A DNA stretch of 38,540 nt from Clostridia bacterium (GCA_017397125.1 JAFQKB010000072.1:1-38540), one strand, 5' to 3'. Shown: positions 7,736-14,738, counted from the first letter of the stretch. Program-made: numbers and translations. The notes: generated by a model not told the origin, from the sequence alone.

Positions 7736-7998
7736 CAGATGTGCGAGCACACAAGATATGCTACCATACGTGCGTCGCTCAAAAATTAAATTGTCGGCAT
7801 CGATCAGTCTCAATTATCGCCTATCCTCGCAAATGTCAGTGCTGCAAGTTTTACTGAAACTCAGTCACGATTTTCGTGACGCAAAATTTGCTCATACCGA
7901 GTGCATAGATGGCTGTAGCGAGAGTCGCCCTCTTAACTCTAACCTGCATATTAGGATACAGCTGTAGCTGGTTGGCAACTTGTTTTGTAATTGATTTA
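7736..7998. other. Non-coding stretch between recombinase gene and terminator
   Basis: About 260 bases with no convincing gene. It contains a seven-bp stem with a three-base loop (7864-7880, GTCACGA/TCGTGAC), which could be a protein-binding site or weak RNA hairpin. A rightward 92-codon frame at 7689-7967 lacks a binding site and is not supported. Confidence 0.5.
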
Positions 7999-9096
7999 TC
8001 ACCACACGCGTTGTAAGAGTTCTAGGTTTTGTCGCTTATTTTCCATCGAGATATGAGTATACAAATCCAGCGTTGTTCCTATTTTTTGGTGCCCCAGGAC
8101 ACAAGATGTCGCTTTAATTGAACATCCACATTCGATACAGCGTGTCGCAAAAGTATGACGTAAACTATGGAAACGGAAATCTTTAAGCCCTGCGCCCTTA
8201 AGGTATCGCTTGAATTTGTATTGCATTACTCGGGGCTCGGCCCATCTTTTGTTTTCACAACCTAAGAAGTATTCTTGGTTACATCCTTTCTTTCGAAAAT
8301 ATGACATATGATCCATCAGAAAAGAGGGAATCGGTATGTTTCGAACGGACGCTTTCGTTTTTGGTGTTCCTTCAAACAAAACTGTCCCCTTGCCTTTCTC
8401 GCAGGCCAAACGTTGCATAGTCCGTCGCACATAAATGCAATCCTCGGTAATATCTTCCCAATGCAAAGCACACAACTCGCCAACGCGCAAGCCGGTATAT
8501 AGCGCCAATAACACTCCGAATTTGTACACATCGATATCTTGTTGAAGATATTGTACGAACTTCCTTTGTTCTTCTTGGGAAAGTACCTGGATTTCTCTTT
8601 TCTCGCTCGCCAAATATACAATATCCGGCAATGGCAAGCTGTATTGCTTATGCCCATATTTGAAACAGGAATGAAGAAACACAAGCACAGCGTTAACGGA
8701 CTGCGGCGATAGTCCGGTCTGCAAACGACCTAGTGCAAATGCGTGTAGCGTTGCCGTTGTACAGTACAGAACAACCTGCCTGTTAAGTTCGTTTTGAATA
8801 TGATTTTTGTAAAACCCATAATATCGCTGGTAGGTTGAGGGCTTAATTCTGCTTTTGTTGAGAAATAGCCACTCTTCGACCAGTTGTGAAACTGTCAAAC
8901 TTTGCATAGATGTTACAGGCTTTTGGTAGAGAATGATTTGCTCCACTTTAGCCTGTCTTTTCGTCTTGGCCTCTTGATAAGAGCGCGCATATACAGACCC
9001 ATATTTGCGTTTTCCTTGGACGTCGATCTCCTTAACATACCGGGCTTCCCAGTAACCGTCCTTTCGATGATAAATACCGTCTTTTCTTCTTGACAT
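7999..9096 (-). CDS. Tyrosine recombinase (integrase/invertase)
   Basis: This 365-residue enzyme of the phage integrase family cuts and rejoins DNA through a covalent phosphotyrosine. An N-terminal arm-binding domain (about 1-60) is followed by a SAM-like core-binding domain (about 66-155) and the catalytic domain (about 170-355). Catalytic residues are all visible: Arg204 in TGLRVGE, Lys248 in the TPKTKAS beta-hairpin, His310 and Arg313 in HSLRH, His336 in LGHQK and Tyr346 in LDLYTH. GGAGGAAA precedes the ATG. The gene lies inside a 17-bp perfect inverted repeat, with its own terminator to the left and an outward promoter upstream of it on the other strand. That suggests a DNA invertase acting on its own segment, although an ordinary integrase of a mobile element cannot be excluded. 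Confidence 0.93.
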   Translation of the reverse strand: MSRRKDGIYHRKDGYWEARYVKEIDVQGKRKYGSVYARSYQEAKTKRQAKVEQIILYQKPVTSMQSLTVSQLVEEWLFLNKSRIKPSTYQRYYGFYKNHIQNELNRQVVLYCTTATLHAFALGRLQTGLSPQSVNAVLVFLHSCFKYGHKQYSLPLPDIVYLASEKREIQVLSQEEQRKFVQYLQQDIDVYKFGVLLALYTGLRVGELCALHWEDITEDCIYVRRTMQRLACEKGKGTVLFEGTPKTKASVRNIPIPSFLMDHMSYFRKKGCNQEYFLGCENKRWAEPRVMQYKFKRYLKGAGLKDFRFHSLRHTFATRCIECGCSIKATSCVLGHQKIGTTLDLYTHISMENKRQNLELLQRVW

Positions 9097-9198
9097 AACT
9101 ATTTCCTCCGTTTAATTCTATACCACTTTCAATACGACGTGCTTGTGAACAAATCGGTTGCTTTTATCGCGTTTTCTTTGTTTTGCGCGGAAAAACTA

Positions 9199-9227
9199 TT
9201 GAAAATAATGCCAAAACTTGCTATACT
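9199..9227 (+). promoter_or_regulatory. Outward promoter inside the inverted-repeat segment
   Basis: TTGAAA (9199-9204) and TATACT (9222-9227) with the ideal 17-base spacer point right, toward the inverted repeat at 9273. No rightward gene follows for over 1.1 kb, so in this orientation it only gives antisense RNA over the genes at 9267-9602. If the segment inverts, it faces the gene at 7569 and everything left of it. A seven-bp hairpin (9229-9247) lies just downstream. Confidence 0.75.
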
Positions 9228-9266
9228 GAATGCGGTACAGCCGCATTTTACATCATTTTTCATGCG

Positions 9267-9545
9267 TTAGTTTGACCACTTCTGCGAAACGGCGTTGCAG
9301 GTTGCGTTGTCAAAAGAAGAAAACTTTTTGGCATGGGCTTTGACCTTTTTTTCGTGAGCCTTACCCACCTCGATGAAGCCGTTTAAAACGTAGAAGGCCA
9401 ACTCAGGATTATCTGAAATCAGTTGCTTAAGACATGCTTTTAACAGTTCTGGTTCCATAGAAACATTGTGCTCGGTGCAAAACGTTATTACTACCCAAAC
9501 CGGAAAAGAGTCTATATGTGAGTTCGTTTTTCGTTGGCTTTTCAC
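9267..9545 (-). CDS. Small protein upstream of the recombinase, unknown function
   Basis: From the first usual start (GTG at 9545) the product has 92 residues; it is soluble, helical and Lys-rich toward its end (EKKVKAHAKKFSSF). The GTG has no binding site. The frame stays open upstream, and a strong site (AAGGAGGAGG, 9616-9607) is followed five bases later by an ATC at 9602, in frame, giving 111 residues. The extra residues (GEGVNQELEIYWSRYQNY) look coding. The true start may therefore be ATC, or an ATG lost by mutation. The last seven codons overlap the right inverted repeat (9273-9289), so inversion of the segment would change its C-terminus. Position between a regulated promoter and a recombinase would suit a directionality factor, but no family is recognised. 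Confidence 0.6.
   Translation of the reverse strand: MKSQRKTNSHIDSFPVWVVITFCTEHNVSMEPELLKACLKQLISDNPELAFYVLNGFIEVGKAHEKKVKAHAKKFSSFDNATCNAVSQKWSN
9273..9289 (-). repeat. Right arm of 17-bp inverted repeat flanking the recombinase gene
   Basis: The reverse complement is identical to 7679-7695 over 17 bases. The arm falls inside the 3' end of the small gene at 9267-9545, whose stop codon is four bases inside the enclosed segment. Confidence 0.85.
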
Positions 9546-9636
9546 ATAATTTTGATATCTGCTCCAATATATTTCAAGTTCTTGGTTAACTCCCTCACCG
9601 ATGTTGACCTCCTCCTTTCTGTCTAAAAATGGGTAA

Positions 9637-9686
9637 TAAAAAAAGACGCAACACTTCTTTCAAAATGAAAGAAGCATTTTACGTCT
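9637..9686 (-). terminator. Terminator/attenuator in the leader of the recombinase transcript
   Basis: On the minus strand an outer stem (9682-9686 with 9644-9648) and an eight-bp inner stem (9667-9674 with 9654-9661, five-base loop) are followed by seven T. It lies between a strong promoter (9858-9830) and the small gene plus recombinase. The stop codon of a 36-codon leader frame (9660-9662) falls in the loop and 3' arm, so a ribosome finishing the leader would cover the 5' arm of the hairpin. Confidence 0.75.
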
Positions 9687-9770
9687 CTTTGTCTTAAAAT
9701 TAATTACTTTATTGCGCAGCCAAAGCAATAAAGCCTTTACTGCGACTTTTGTGTTTTGAAAATCCTGCAT
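9660..9770 (-). CDS. 36-residue leader peptide, candidate
   Basis: An ATG at 9770 opens a 36-codon frame ending at TGA 9662-9660. The peptide starts MQDFQNTKVAVKALLLWLRN and ends in a basic tail (KTKRRKMLLSF). It lies in the leader of a transcript from the promoter at 9858-9830 and ends inside the terminator hairpin. A nine-bp hairpin (9707-9715 with 9725-9733) lies within it. No good ribosome binding site is seen before the ATG, which is the main weakness. It could be a regulatory leader peptide of the attenuation type, or a small peptide toxin-like product; its short hydrophobic patch is too brief for a secure membrane helix. Confidence 0.4.
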   Translation of the reverse strand: MQDFQNTKVAVKALLLWLRNKVINFKTKRRKMLLSF

Positions 9771-9829
9771 TTCACACGGATTGTTTCTGTTACGTTGTCG
9801 GAAACATATCGTTGAAAGCCTGTGACATA

Positions 9830-9858
9830 ATAATACAACATTTAACAGAAAATGTCAA
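9830..9858 (-). promoter_or_regulatory. Strong promoter for leader, small gene and recombinase
   Basis: Consensus TTGACA (9858-9853) and TATTAT (9835-9830) are spaced by 17 bases on the minus strand. It lies outside the inverted-repeat segment, so it drives the recombinase only in the present orientation. Confidence 0.85.
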
Positions 9859-9873
9859 GTTTTTTGACTGGAA

Positions 9874-10320
9874 TTAGTTCTTATCTTTTGATGATTTTGC
9901 TTCTCGCTGCTTACGCTTTGGATAGGGCGCTTTTTCAGGAATCATCCAACCAATTTTTGATTTGTAAGCCCCAGGAATGCGTCCGGCATCGCACATATTC
10001 TTAACTGATGCTCGAGATTTTCCGTGTTTTTGGGCAAACTCTGTTGCTGTTATATAATCCGTTATGTTTCTTGTTCCGAAAAAACCCTCTGACATAATAA
10101 CCAAGCAGCGATTATCGTCGACAAAAGCAATGGTTTGGCCTGGTACGTTTTCCATTTTTATTGTCGATGCATTCCAATAGCCGTCGTTACCCTTAAAACT
10201 GCTGGGGTGCGAAAAAGAAGAAAGAAGCCGATTCAGCACAACTGAGTCGGCTTTAATTATAGAGCCGTTTGTGCAAAGCAGCAACAGTTCCTTGTTTTGT
10301 GAGATCAAACGTAATTTCAT
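9874..10320 (-). CDS. Regulator with C-terminal Xis/MerR-like helix-turn-helix
   Basis: The protein has 148 residues. The N-terminal 95 form a strand-rich domain (KLRLISQNKELLLLCTNG, later QTIAFVDDNRCLVIMSEG) of unknown type. Residues about 98-140 (ITATEFAQKHGKSRASVKNMC, then GRIPGAYKSKIGWMIPEKA) have the pattern of excisionase/MerR-type DNA-binding domains: a helix-turn-helix followed by a wing with a conserved Trp. The tail is basic. The start at 10320 follows AAAGGATG. It is divergent from the large transposase-nuclease gene and lies directly upstream of the promoter/attenuator of the recombinase transcript, so it is a natural candidate for controlling either (inference). The stop is 16 bases before the -35 box of that promoter. 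Confidence 0.78.
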   Translation of the reverse strand: MKLRLISQNKELLLLCTNGSIIKADSVVLNRLLSSFSHPSSFKGNDGYWNASTIKMENVPGQTIAFVDDNRCLVIMSEGFFGTRNITDYITATEFAQKHGKSRASVKNMCDAGRIPGAYKSKIGWMIPEKAPYPKRKQREAKSSKDKN

Positions 10321-10405
10321 AATACGACATCCTTTCTGATTGGAGTGAATTATCATCAAAAACGATTCTATAACAACACGAGCCGAAATCGTTCAACAAC
10401 TGCTT

Positions 10406-12898
10406 TTGTTACGCGAAAAGTTTTTGCACTTACAAGCCGAAGAAGAAAGACAATACATATGCGAAGATAGCCCCTATTCCAAAGTGATTACCAGCACCTT
10501 TGGCAGCTATGCAGAGTTTTCACATTGTCATTCTTTGCGTTTGCAAGAGGCTGTTGTGACAAGGCCTGCCTTGATACGGGAGATCAACTGGGATTTGTTT
10601 GTCACCAGTGAAGGGAAAACCAATCGTGAACTGGTTGAGGATGGAGGCTCCCCTTATGCGGAAGATAAAGCCGAGGGATTGATCGAACTTCACCATCTTG
10701 GGCAACGATTTGAATCTCCTTTTGCAGAATTAACCATGATAGAGCACATGCGTGGGGGAAATAACAAACGAATCCATCTAAACGAAGGCAAAAGCTGGCG
10801 CGAAGACGAAGAAAAGGTGAGCGCATTTGCCTCAGAAAGGCAGAAGTATTGGCGGTTGCGACTAGCTGGAGAATATTCTCTTGCGCCAACAATTTCCTTT
10901 ACCGTCTTGCCGAACCGCAACGTCTATGGCAATAATGAGTTTTCGGAACAGGTTCGTTCTGCGGTTGAAGCGTTATTTATGGAATGTAATGAAGAAGATC
11001 TGGTCTACTTAAGAGACACTGCGCAAAACTACGCAATTATAAAACACACAGGAGCACGGACAATCGGCGAGTTCGTGGGATTGGATACAATGAACAATGT
11101 CGCAACTCTTCGATGCCCTCGTTGCGAATCTAGTAAAATCAGCTGTAACGGCCACTACAAAAAGGACGATCAAGATATTCAACGCTATTTGTGTACAAAT
11201 TGCAGAAAAACGTTTTCTGCCACTCACGGTTCTATTCTTGCCGGTAGCGATCTCTCTCTTATGGATTGGCTCAAGTTTATTCATTGTTTTTATAATGGCT
11301 ATTCGCTTGAAAAAACGGCCAAGCTTTGTAACTTGGAGAAGAAAAGTGCGTATAATAATCGACTTAAACTGTTCTATGCTCTAAAGTTGTTGGATGAAAA
11401 CGTAAAGCTCACTGGGAATGTGGTGGTCGACGAAACGTATGTCCCCAACAGTCTTAAAGGTAATCATGATAAGAACCCAAACCACAAACAACCTAGAGCA
11501 TCACACAAGAGAGGACACGAGGATCACACCCCGGGCACGTCCAAAGAAAAGGTGTGCATTGCTTGTGCGTTAGATGAGGACGGCAACTCTATAGCCCATG
11601 TGGCTGGTTTGGGTAGCCCGTCAGCTGCCTTGTTAGAAGAAGCTTATAGAGGAGTCATCACACCCAAAGACATCTCTTGCCTATACTCAGACAAGGCAAA
11701 GGCAACTCTAAAATACGCTACTGACAACAACATCCCTATAAAGCAAGAAACAATGATTCGAAAAAACAAAAATGGTGTGTATGCCTACCGAGAAAATATT
11801 ACGCCAGAACGATATGAAGTAAATCGCTATTTAGAAAGGATAAACGCATACCATTCACGATTAAAACGATTTCTGGCTGGCTTTTCGGGAGTTTCCACGA
11901 AAAATCTTGCAGGATATATGTATCTGTTCAGTTGGAAAGAACGTAACAAAGGGCGAGACATAGCCGAAGTTTATCAAGAGTTGCTTGAAATCATGCTACG
12001 GCCGCAACTACATTTGTCAGAAGACGAACTTCAAAACGGCGTGTGTTTCCCGGATCCGATTCAGCAAGCACAGCGTGTGGGCAAAATTAAAGATATGAAA
12101 AAAGCTTCAAATATCTATGAGTTATATGCACAGGGAGTACCCGTGAAAGTAATCGCTCAACGTTTCAATATGTCGCAGGAGGGCATATATAAACAACTAA
12201 GAAAATATCGAAAGCTCGGTTATGCATACGAAACGCCAAAGGAAAGAATATCAAACGGTTATGTCTATACTGGACCAAACGTCTTCGACGCATTATTGGA
12301 TGAAACAAGGGAGCTTCTTGGGATTGGTTCGCAAGTAAACAAACGCCGTGAAGAAATGTATGCGACCAAGCAAGTGTGGCCAGGAACAGTAAAGTCGTTT
12401 GTTCAGACTATGGCAAAAAAGTACAATATTAGCCGGCAAACAGTAAAGAATAATCTGTCGAAGCAAAATGTTATTGAACAATTAAAGGTCCCTGTCCATG
12501 CATATGAAGAATATCCGGTAGAGTCGACAGCAGATACTTATCGTCGCATATATAATCGATACTTGGAATTAAAAGCACAACACCCTGACTCATACAAGTA
12601 TGAACTTGTTGAAATGCTTGCAACAGAGACAGATTATGCTGAAGTTACACTTCGGGGCATCATTAAAGAGATGGAAAGCCCAGGCGCCCAGACGTCTTCT
12701 GCTACCAAAACGCGTGTTTCGCCAAAAGAAACAGCTAATAGAAACAAGGCGTTGTTTGTTGATTATATGAACTGGAAGGGAACTAAAGAGGAGTTCTATA
12801 ACTTTACAAAAGAAAAATATAAAATTGGAAAACAGATGACAGACGATATTTTGAAATTGATGGTCTTGTCTGATCCTAAAAGAAAAGAACTTCTTTAA
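10406..12898 (+). CDS. LHH-nuclease/IS1595-like transposase/multi-HTH fusion protein
   Basis: From TTG at 10406 the protein has 830 residues. Residues about 90-130 carry an LHH-type HNH/endonuclease VII motif: ELHHLGQ (94-100), SPFAELT (104-110), EH (113-114) and His124. Residues 237-266 form a C4 zinc ribbon (C237, C240, C263, C266) and residues 335-515 a DDE-type transposase domain of the IS1595/ISXO2 class, with Asp342 (VVDETY), Asp429 (LYSDKAK) and Asn480 (RINAYHSRLKRFL). The last 260 residues hold three to four helix-turn-helix-like units, for example at 576-605. A single-gene IS transposase of this class is about 300-350 residues, so this is far larger. The frame stays open upstream to 10349 without ATG, GTG or TTG; GGAG at 10342 is followed by ATT/ATC codons in frame, so a non-canonical start adding 17-19 residues is possible. 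Confidence 0.85.
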   Translation: MLREKFLHLQAEEERQYICEDSPYSKVITSTFGSYAEFSHCHSLRLQEAVVTRPALIREINWDLFVTSEGKTNRELVEDGGSPYAEDKAEGLIELHHLGQRFESPFAELTMIEHMRGGNNKRIHLNEGKSWREDEEKVSAFASERQKYWRLRLAGEYSLAPTISFTVLPNRNVYGNNEFSEQVRSAVEALFMECNEEDLVYLRDTAQNYAIIKHTGARTIGEFVGLDTMNNVATLRCPRCESSKISCNGHYKKDDQDIQRYLCTNCRKTFSATHGSILAGSDLSLMDWLKFIHCFYNGYSLEKTAKLCNLEKKSAYNNRLKLFYALKLLDENVKLTGNVVVDETYVPNSLKGNHDKNPNHKQPRASHKRGHEDHTPGTSKEKVCIACALDEDGNSIAHVAGLGSPSAALLEEAYRGVITPKDISCLYSDKAKATLKYATDNNIPIKQETMIRKNKNGVYAYRENITPERYEVNRYLERINAYHSRLKRFLAGFSGVSTKNLAGYMYLFSWKERNKGRDIAEVYQELLEIMLRPQLHLSEDELQNGVCFPDPIQQAQRVGKIKDMKKASNIYELYAQGVPVKVIAQRFNMSQEGIYKQLRKYRKLGYAYETPKERISNGYVYTGPNVFDALLDETRELLGIGSQVNKRREEMYATKQVWPGTVKSFVQTMAKKYNISRQTVKNNLSKQNVIEQLKVPVHAYEEYPVESTADTYRRIYNRYLELKAQHPDSYKYELVEMLATETDYAEVTLRGIIKEMESPGAQTSSATKTRVSPKETANRNKALFVDYMNWKGTKEEFYNFTKEKYKIGKQMTDDILKLMVLSDPKRKELL

Positions 12899-13941
12899 GC
12901 TGCTTGCGGAATAGGTTGTAATGCGAAAATGTCTTTACTACGAACGTAGTTAGGTTCTTTGAAAAGATCAAAGAACAAATCCCTCTCAGCATTAAATCCT
13001 GAAATCTTTTTGTGGTTCTCCAGCCAAACGAACAGGCCAATATAGTGGTTCAGATATTTGGTGGCAACACCGTTATACGGACGCAAAAATCTTCTGAATC
13101 TTGCATGGAGATTGTTGACGTTTTGGATGTGCAGAGCGCCCCTAACTTCGGGCGGCGAAATCATACTGCGCGGGTTGGTGTGCGAAGCAAGACGAATGTT
13201 TTCAACGTTCAGGGTTTCGAAAAAGCGTTTGAATGTATGGGCTTTGTCGGTCAACACGATGGAGTCCTGTACAATTCTATCCGCAAAAGCATAGGCCAAT
13301 TGACTTTCAGTCGCGTTTCCTTTTCCCAGAACCTCGGCGTAGGTTTGCCCGTTCCGCTCTACCGCACACATTACACAGGCTTTGCCACCGCTAGACGAGC
13401 GATTATCGGTGCCTCTTTTGTACGCCGGTCTAGGCATGCAAAATCGTTTGCTCTTCGTGTGATTGCCTTTGTAGTTGATGGACATAAATAGGTCGTCGAC
13501 CTCTACGATACCGCCCAGAGTTCTTCCGTTTTGGTCTTTCTGCAAGGCGTTCAGTATTTTGTGACGCCAGATAAAAGCGGTACGATAAGAGATACCGCAC
13601 GCTTCTGCGCTTTTTTGAATGGAAGCTCCACTTAACATCATAGAAATGTACTTTTTCCAGCGATTCAGATCGTAATGGGAATACGCAATGGGCGTGTAAG
13701 AAGTTTCAATAAACGTAGTAGCGCAACCAGAGCATTTATATCTCTGGTGGCCTTTTCTGTCTTTTCCGTATTTACTGATCCTTTTGCTGCCACAACGCTG
13801 ACAGACGGTGGAGTGTTTAATAGGCGGCATTACGTTTTCCTGAGAGCTCTGCAAAAGGGCAAGGATTTTCTCAGAAAGAACCTGCAACTCATCCGAGGAA
13901 TAATGGGCCACCTGATTCACCAAAAAAGACACTCGATCCAT
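12895..13941 (-). CDS. IS1595-family-like transposase
   Basis: The protein has 348 residues. A C4 zinc ribbon (Cys47, Cys50, Cys70, Cys73) is followed by a helix-turn-helix-like stretch (ASIQKSAEACGISYRTAFIWRHK) and the DDE-type catalytic domain: EVDDLFM, LTDKAHTF, then NNLHARFRRFL with Asn at the third position, and GVATKYLNHYIGLFVWL, a pattern typical of the IS1595 class. AAGGAAA precedes the ATG and a consensus promoter lies upstream. Its stop codon overlaps the stop of the convergent 830-residue gene (shared TTAA at 12895-12898), so no left IS end fits between them. It resembles the transposase part of that protein in domain order but not closely in sequence. No terminal inverted repeats or target duplication were found. 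Confidence 0.9.
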   Translation of the reverse strand: MDRVSFLVNQVAHYSSDELQVLSEKILALLQSSQENVMPPIKHSTVCQRCGSKRISKYGKDRKGHQRYKCSGCATTFIETSYTPIAYSHYDLNRWKKYISMMLSGASIQKSAEACGISYRTAFIWRHKILNALQKDQNGRTLGGIVEVDDLFMSINYKGNHTKSKRFCMPRPAYKRGTDNRSSSGGKACVMCAVERNGQTYAEVLGKGNATESQLAYAFADRIVQDSIVLTDKAHTFKRFFETLNVENIRLASHTNPRSMISPPEVRGALHIQNVNNLHARFRRFLRPYNGVATKYLNHYIGLFVWLENHKKISGFNAERDLFFDLFKEPNYVRSKDIFALQPIPQAA

Positions 13942-13973
13942 ATGCGTTTCCTTTCTTTGGTTTTGTTAATTAT

Positions 13974-14002
13974 ATTATAGCCGATTGGCTAGGTTTTGTC
14001 AA
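13974..14002 (-). promoter_or_regulatory. Promoter of the IS1595-like transposase gene
   Basis: Consensus TTGACA (14002-13997) and TATAAT (13979-13974) with a 17-base spacer on the minus strand, 33 bases before the ATG. It is unusually strong for a transposase gene. Confidence 0.85.
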
Positions 14003-14043
14003 GAAGAAAACACAAAAAAGTGAGTATTTATGCGGGCTTTAAA

Positions 14044-14083
14044 GGGCTATAGAACATTTCAACACAAATGTTCATTATAGCCC
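14044..14083. repeat. Imperfect 16-18 bp inverted repeat beside the transposase gene
   Basis: GGGCTATAGAACATTT (14044-14059) is followed after six bases by AAATGTTCATTATAGCCC (14066-14083), the same sequence inverted with a two-base insertion. It could be a folded transposon end or a small hairpin element. No second copy was found on the other side of the transposase gene. Confidence 0.6.
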
Positions 14084-14102
14084 ATTGTCAGGACAGAGAA
14101 AA

Positions 14103-14128
14103 GCGCCGGAGCGTACACGCTCCGGCGC
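14103..14128. terminator. Strong bidirectional terminator hairpin
   Basis: A perfect 12-bp GC-rich stem (GCGCCGGAGCGT, loop AC) is followed by TTTTCTCT on the minus strand and by GGTTTTT on the plus strand. It ends the small membrane-protein gene at 14169 and separates it from the transposase region. Confidence 0.85.
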
Positions 14129-14168
14129 AGGGTGGTTTTTCGGTTTTGCTATACGTGAAATACGGCCA

Positions 14169-14591
14169 TTATTTTGTGTGAATCACCATTAAAACCCCGC
14201 CTGTTTCTTGATCTATGGCTATGGAAGCAACGCCGCCAAGATGGAATATGCTGGGGAGAGTTCCATGAACGATCCACGCATTGGCAGTTTCATTGAATTT
14301 GACCACATAGGGGGACTCGTCGTTTTCATACACTTCTTGGATCACTTTTTCCGCTATTTGGACGGCTTCCTTTGCATTTTCCACCTTTCCAAACGTCCCG
14401 GAATACTGGACAAAACTGAACTCAATCAATTCTTCTCTTGAAGCGTTGTATAGGTCTATCGCATCCGTATCGGCATATGGAATGTAACTATCCGCTATTG
14501 CAATCCGATAGTTTCTTGTAGAAGTAACCGCTACTATTACGATAACGATAGTCAGCAGGATGCCTAAACCAATCCAAATTGCCTTTTTCAT
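14169..14591 (-). CDS. Membrane-anchored NTF2-fold immunity-like protein
   Basis: The protein has 140 residues. An N-terminal anchor (KKAIWIGLGILLTIVIVIVAV) is followed by a domain resembling the YbbC/YhhH type NTF2-fold immunity family: a helix with EAVQIAEKVIQEVY, the strand NAWIVHGTLP, then GGVASIAIDQETGGVLMVIHTK. Members of that family usually protect against polymorphic toxins. No cognate toxin is seen in the window; the nearest toxin-like domain is the LHH nuclease part of the transposase fusion. The start at 14591 follows AAAGGAG. A 75-bp repeat 55 bases upstream supplies its promoter. The assignment is from pattern resemblance only. Confidence 0.75.
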   Translation of the reverse strand: MKKAIWIGLGILLTIVIVIVAVTSTRNYRIAIADSYIPYADTDAIDLYNASREELIEFSFVQYSGTFGKVENAKEAVQIAEKVIQEVYENDESPYVVKFNETANAWIVHGTLPSIFHLGGVASIAIDQETGGVLMVIHTK

Positions 14592-14646
14592 TGGTGACCG
14601 CTCCTTTCTCGCATCGCATTTTTCAATCAAAAATCCTTCCAATTTC

Positions 14647-14721
14647 ATTATATACGAAACGGCCGGGCTCACACAATGGATGTTTTCAACAAAATCCCCC
14701 GGCCATCATTGTACAATGTGC
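14647..14721 (-). promoter_or_regulatory. 75-bp promoter/hairpin repeat, copy A
   Basis: This segment matches 16039-16113 with about ten differences over 75 bases, only two of them in the first 59. On the minus strand it holds TTGTGT (14676-14671), an 18-base spacer and TATAAT (14652-14647). A seven-bp stem, GGCCGGG (14661-14667) with CCCGGCC (14698-14704), spans the spacer. Confidence 0.75.
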
Positions 14722-14738
14722 GAAAACCAAGTCCGTAG

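Noticed and set aside
7689..7967. 92-codon rightward frame just inside the left inverted repeat
   Set aside because: No binding site, it runs through the terminator hairpin, and the product has no recognisable pattern.
14044..14083. The inverted repeat as an end of the IS1595-like element
   Set aside because: No matching sequence was found at the other side of the transposase gene, so it cannot be called an IS end; kept only as a repeat.
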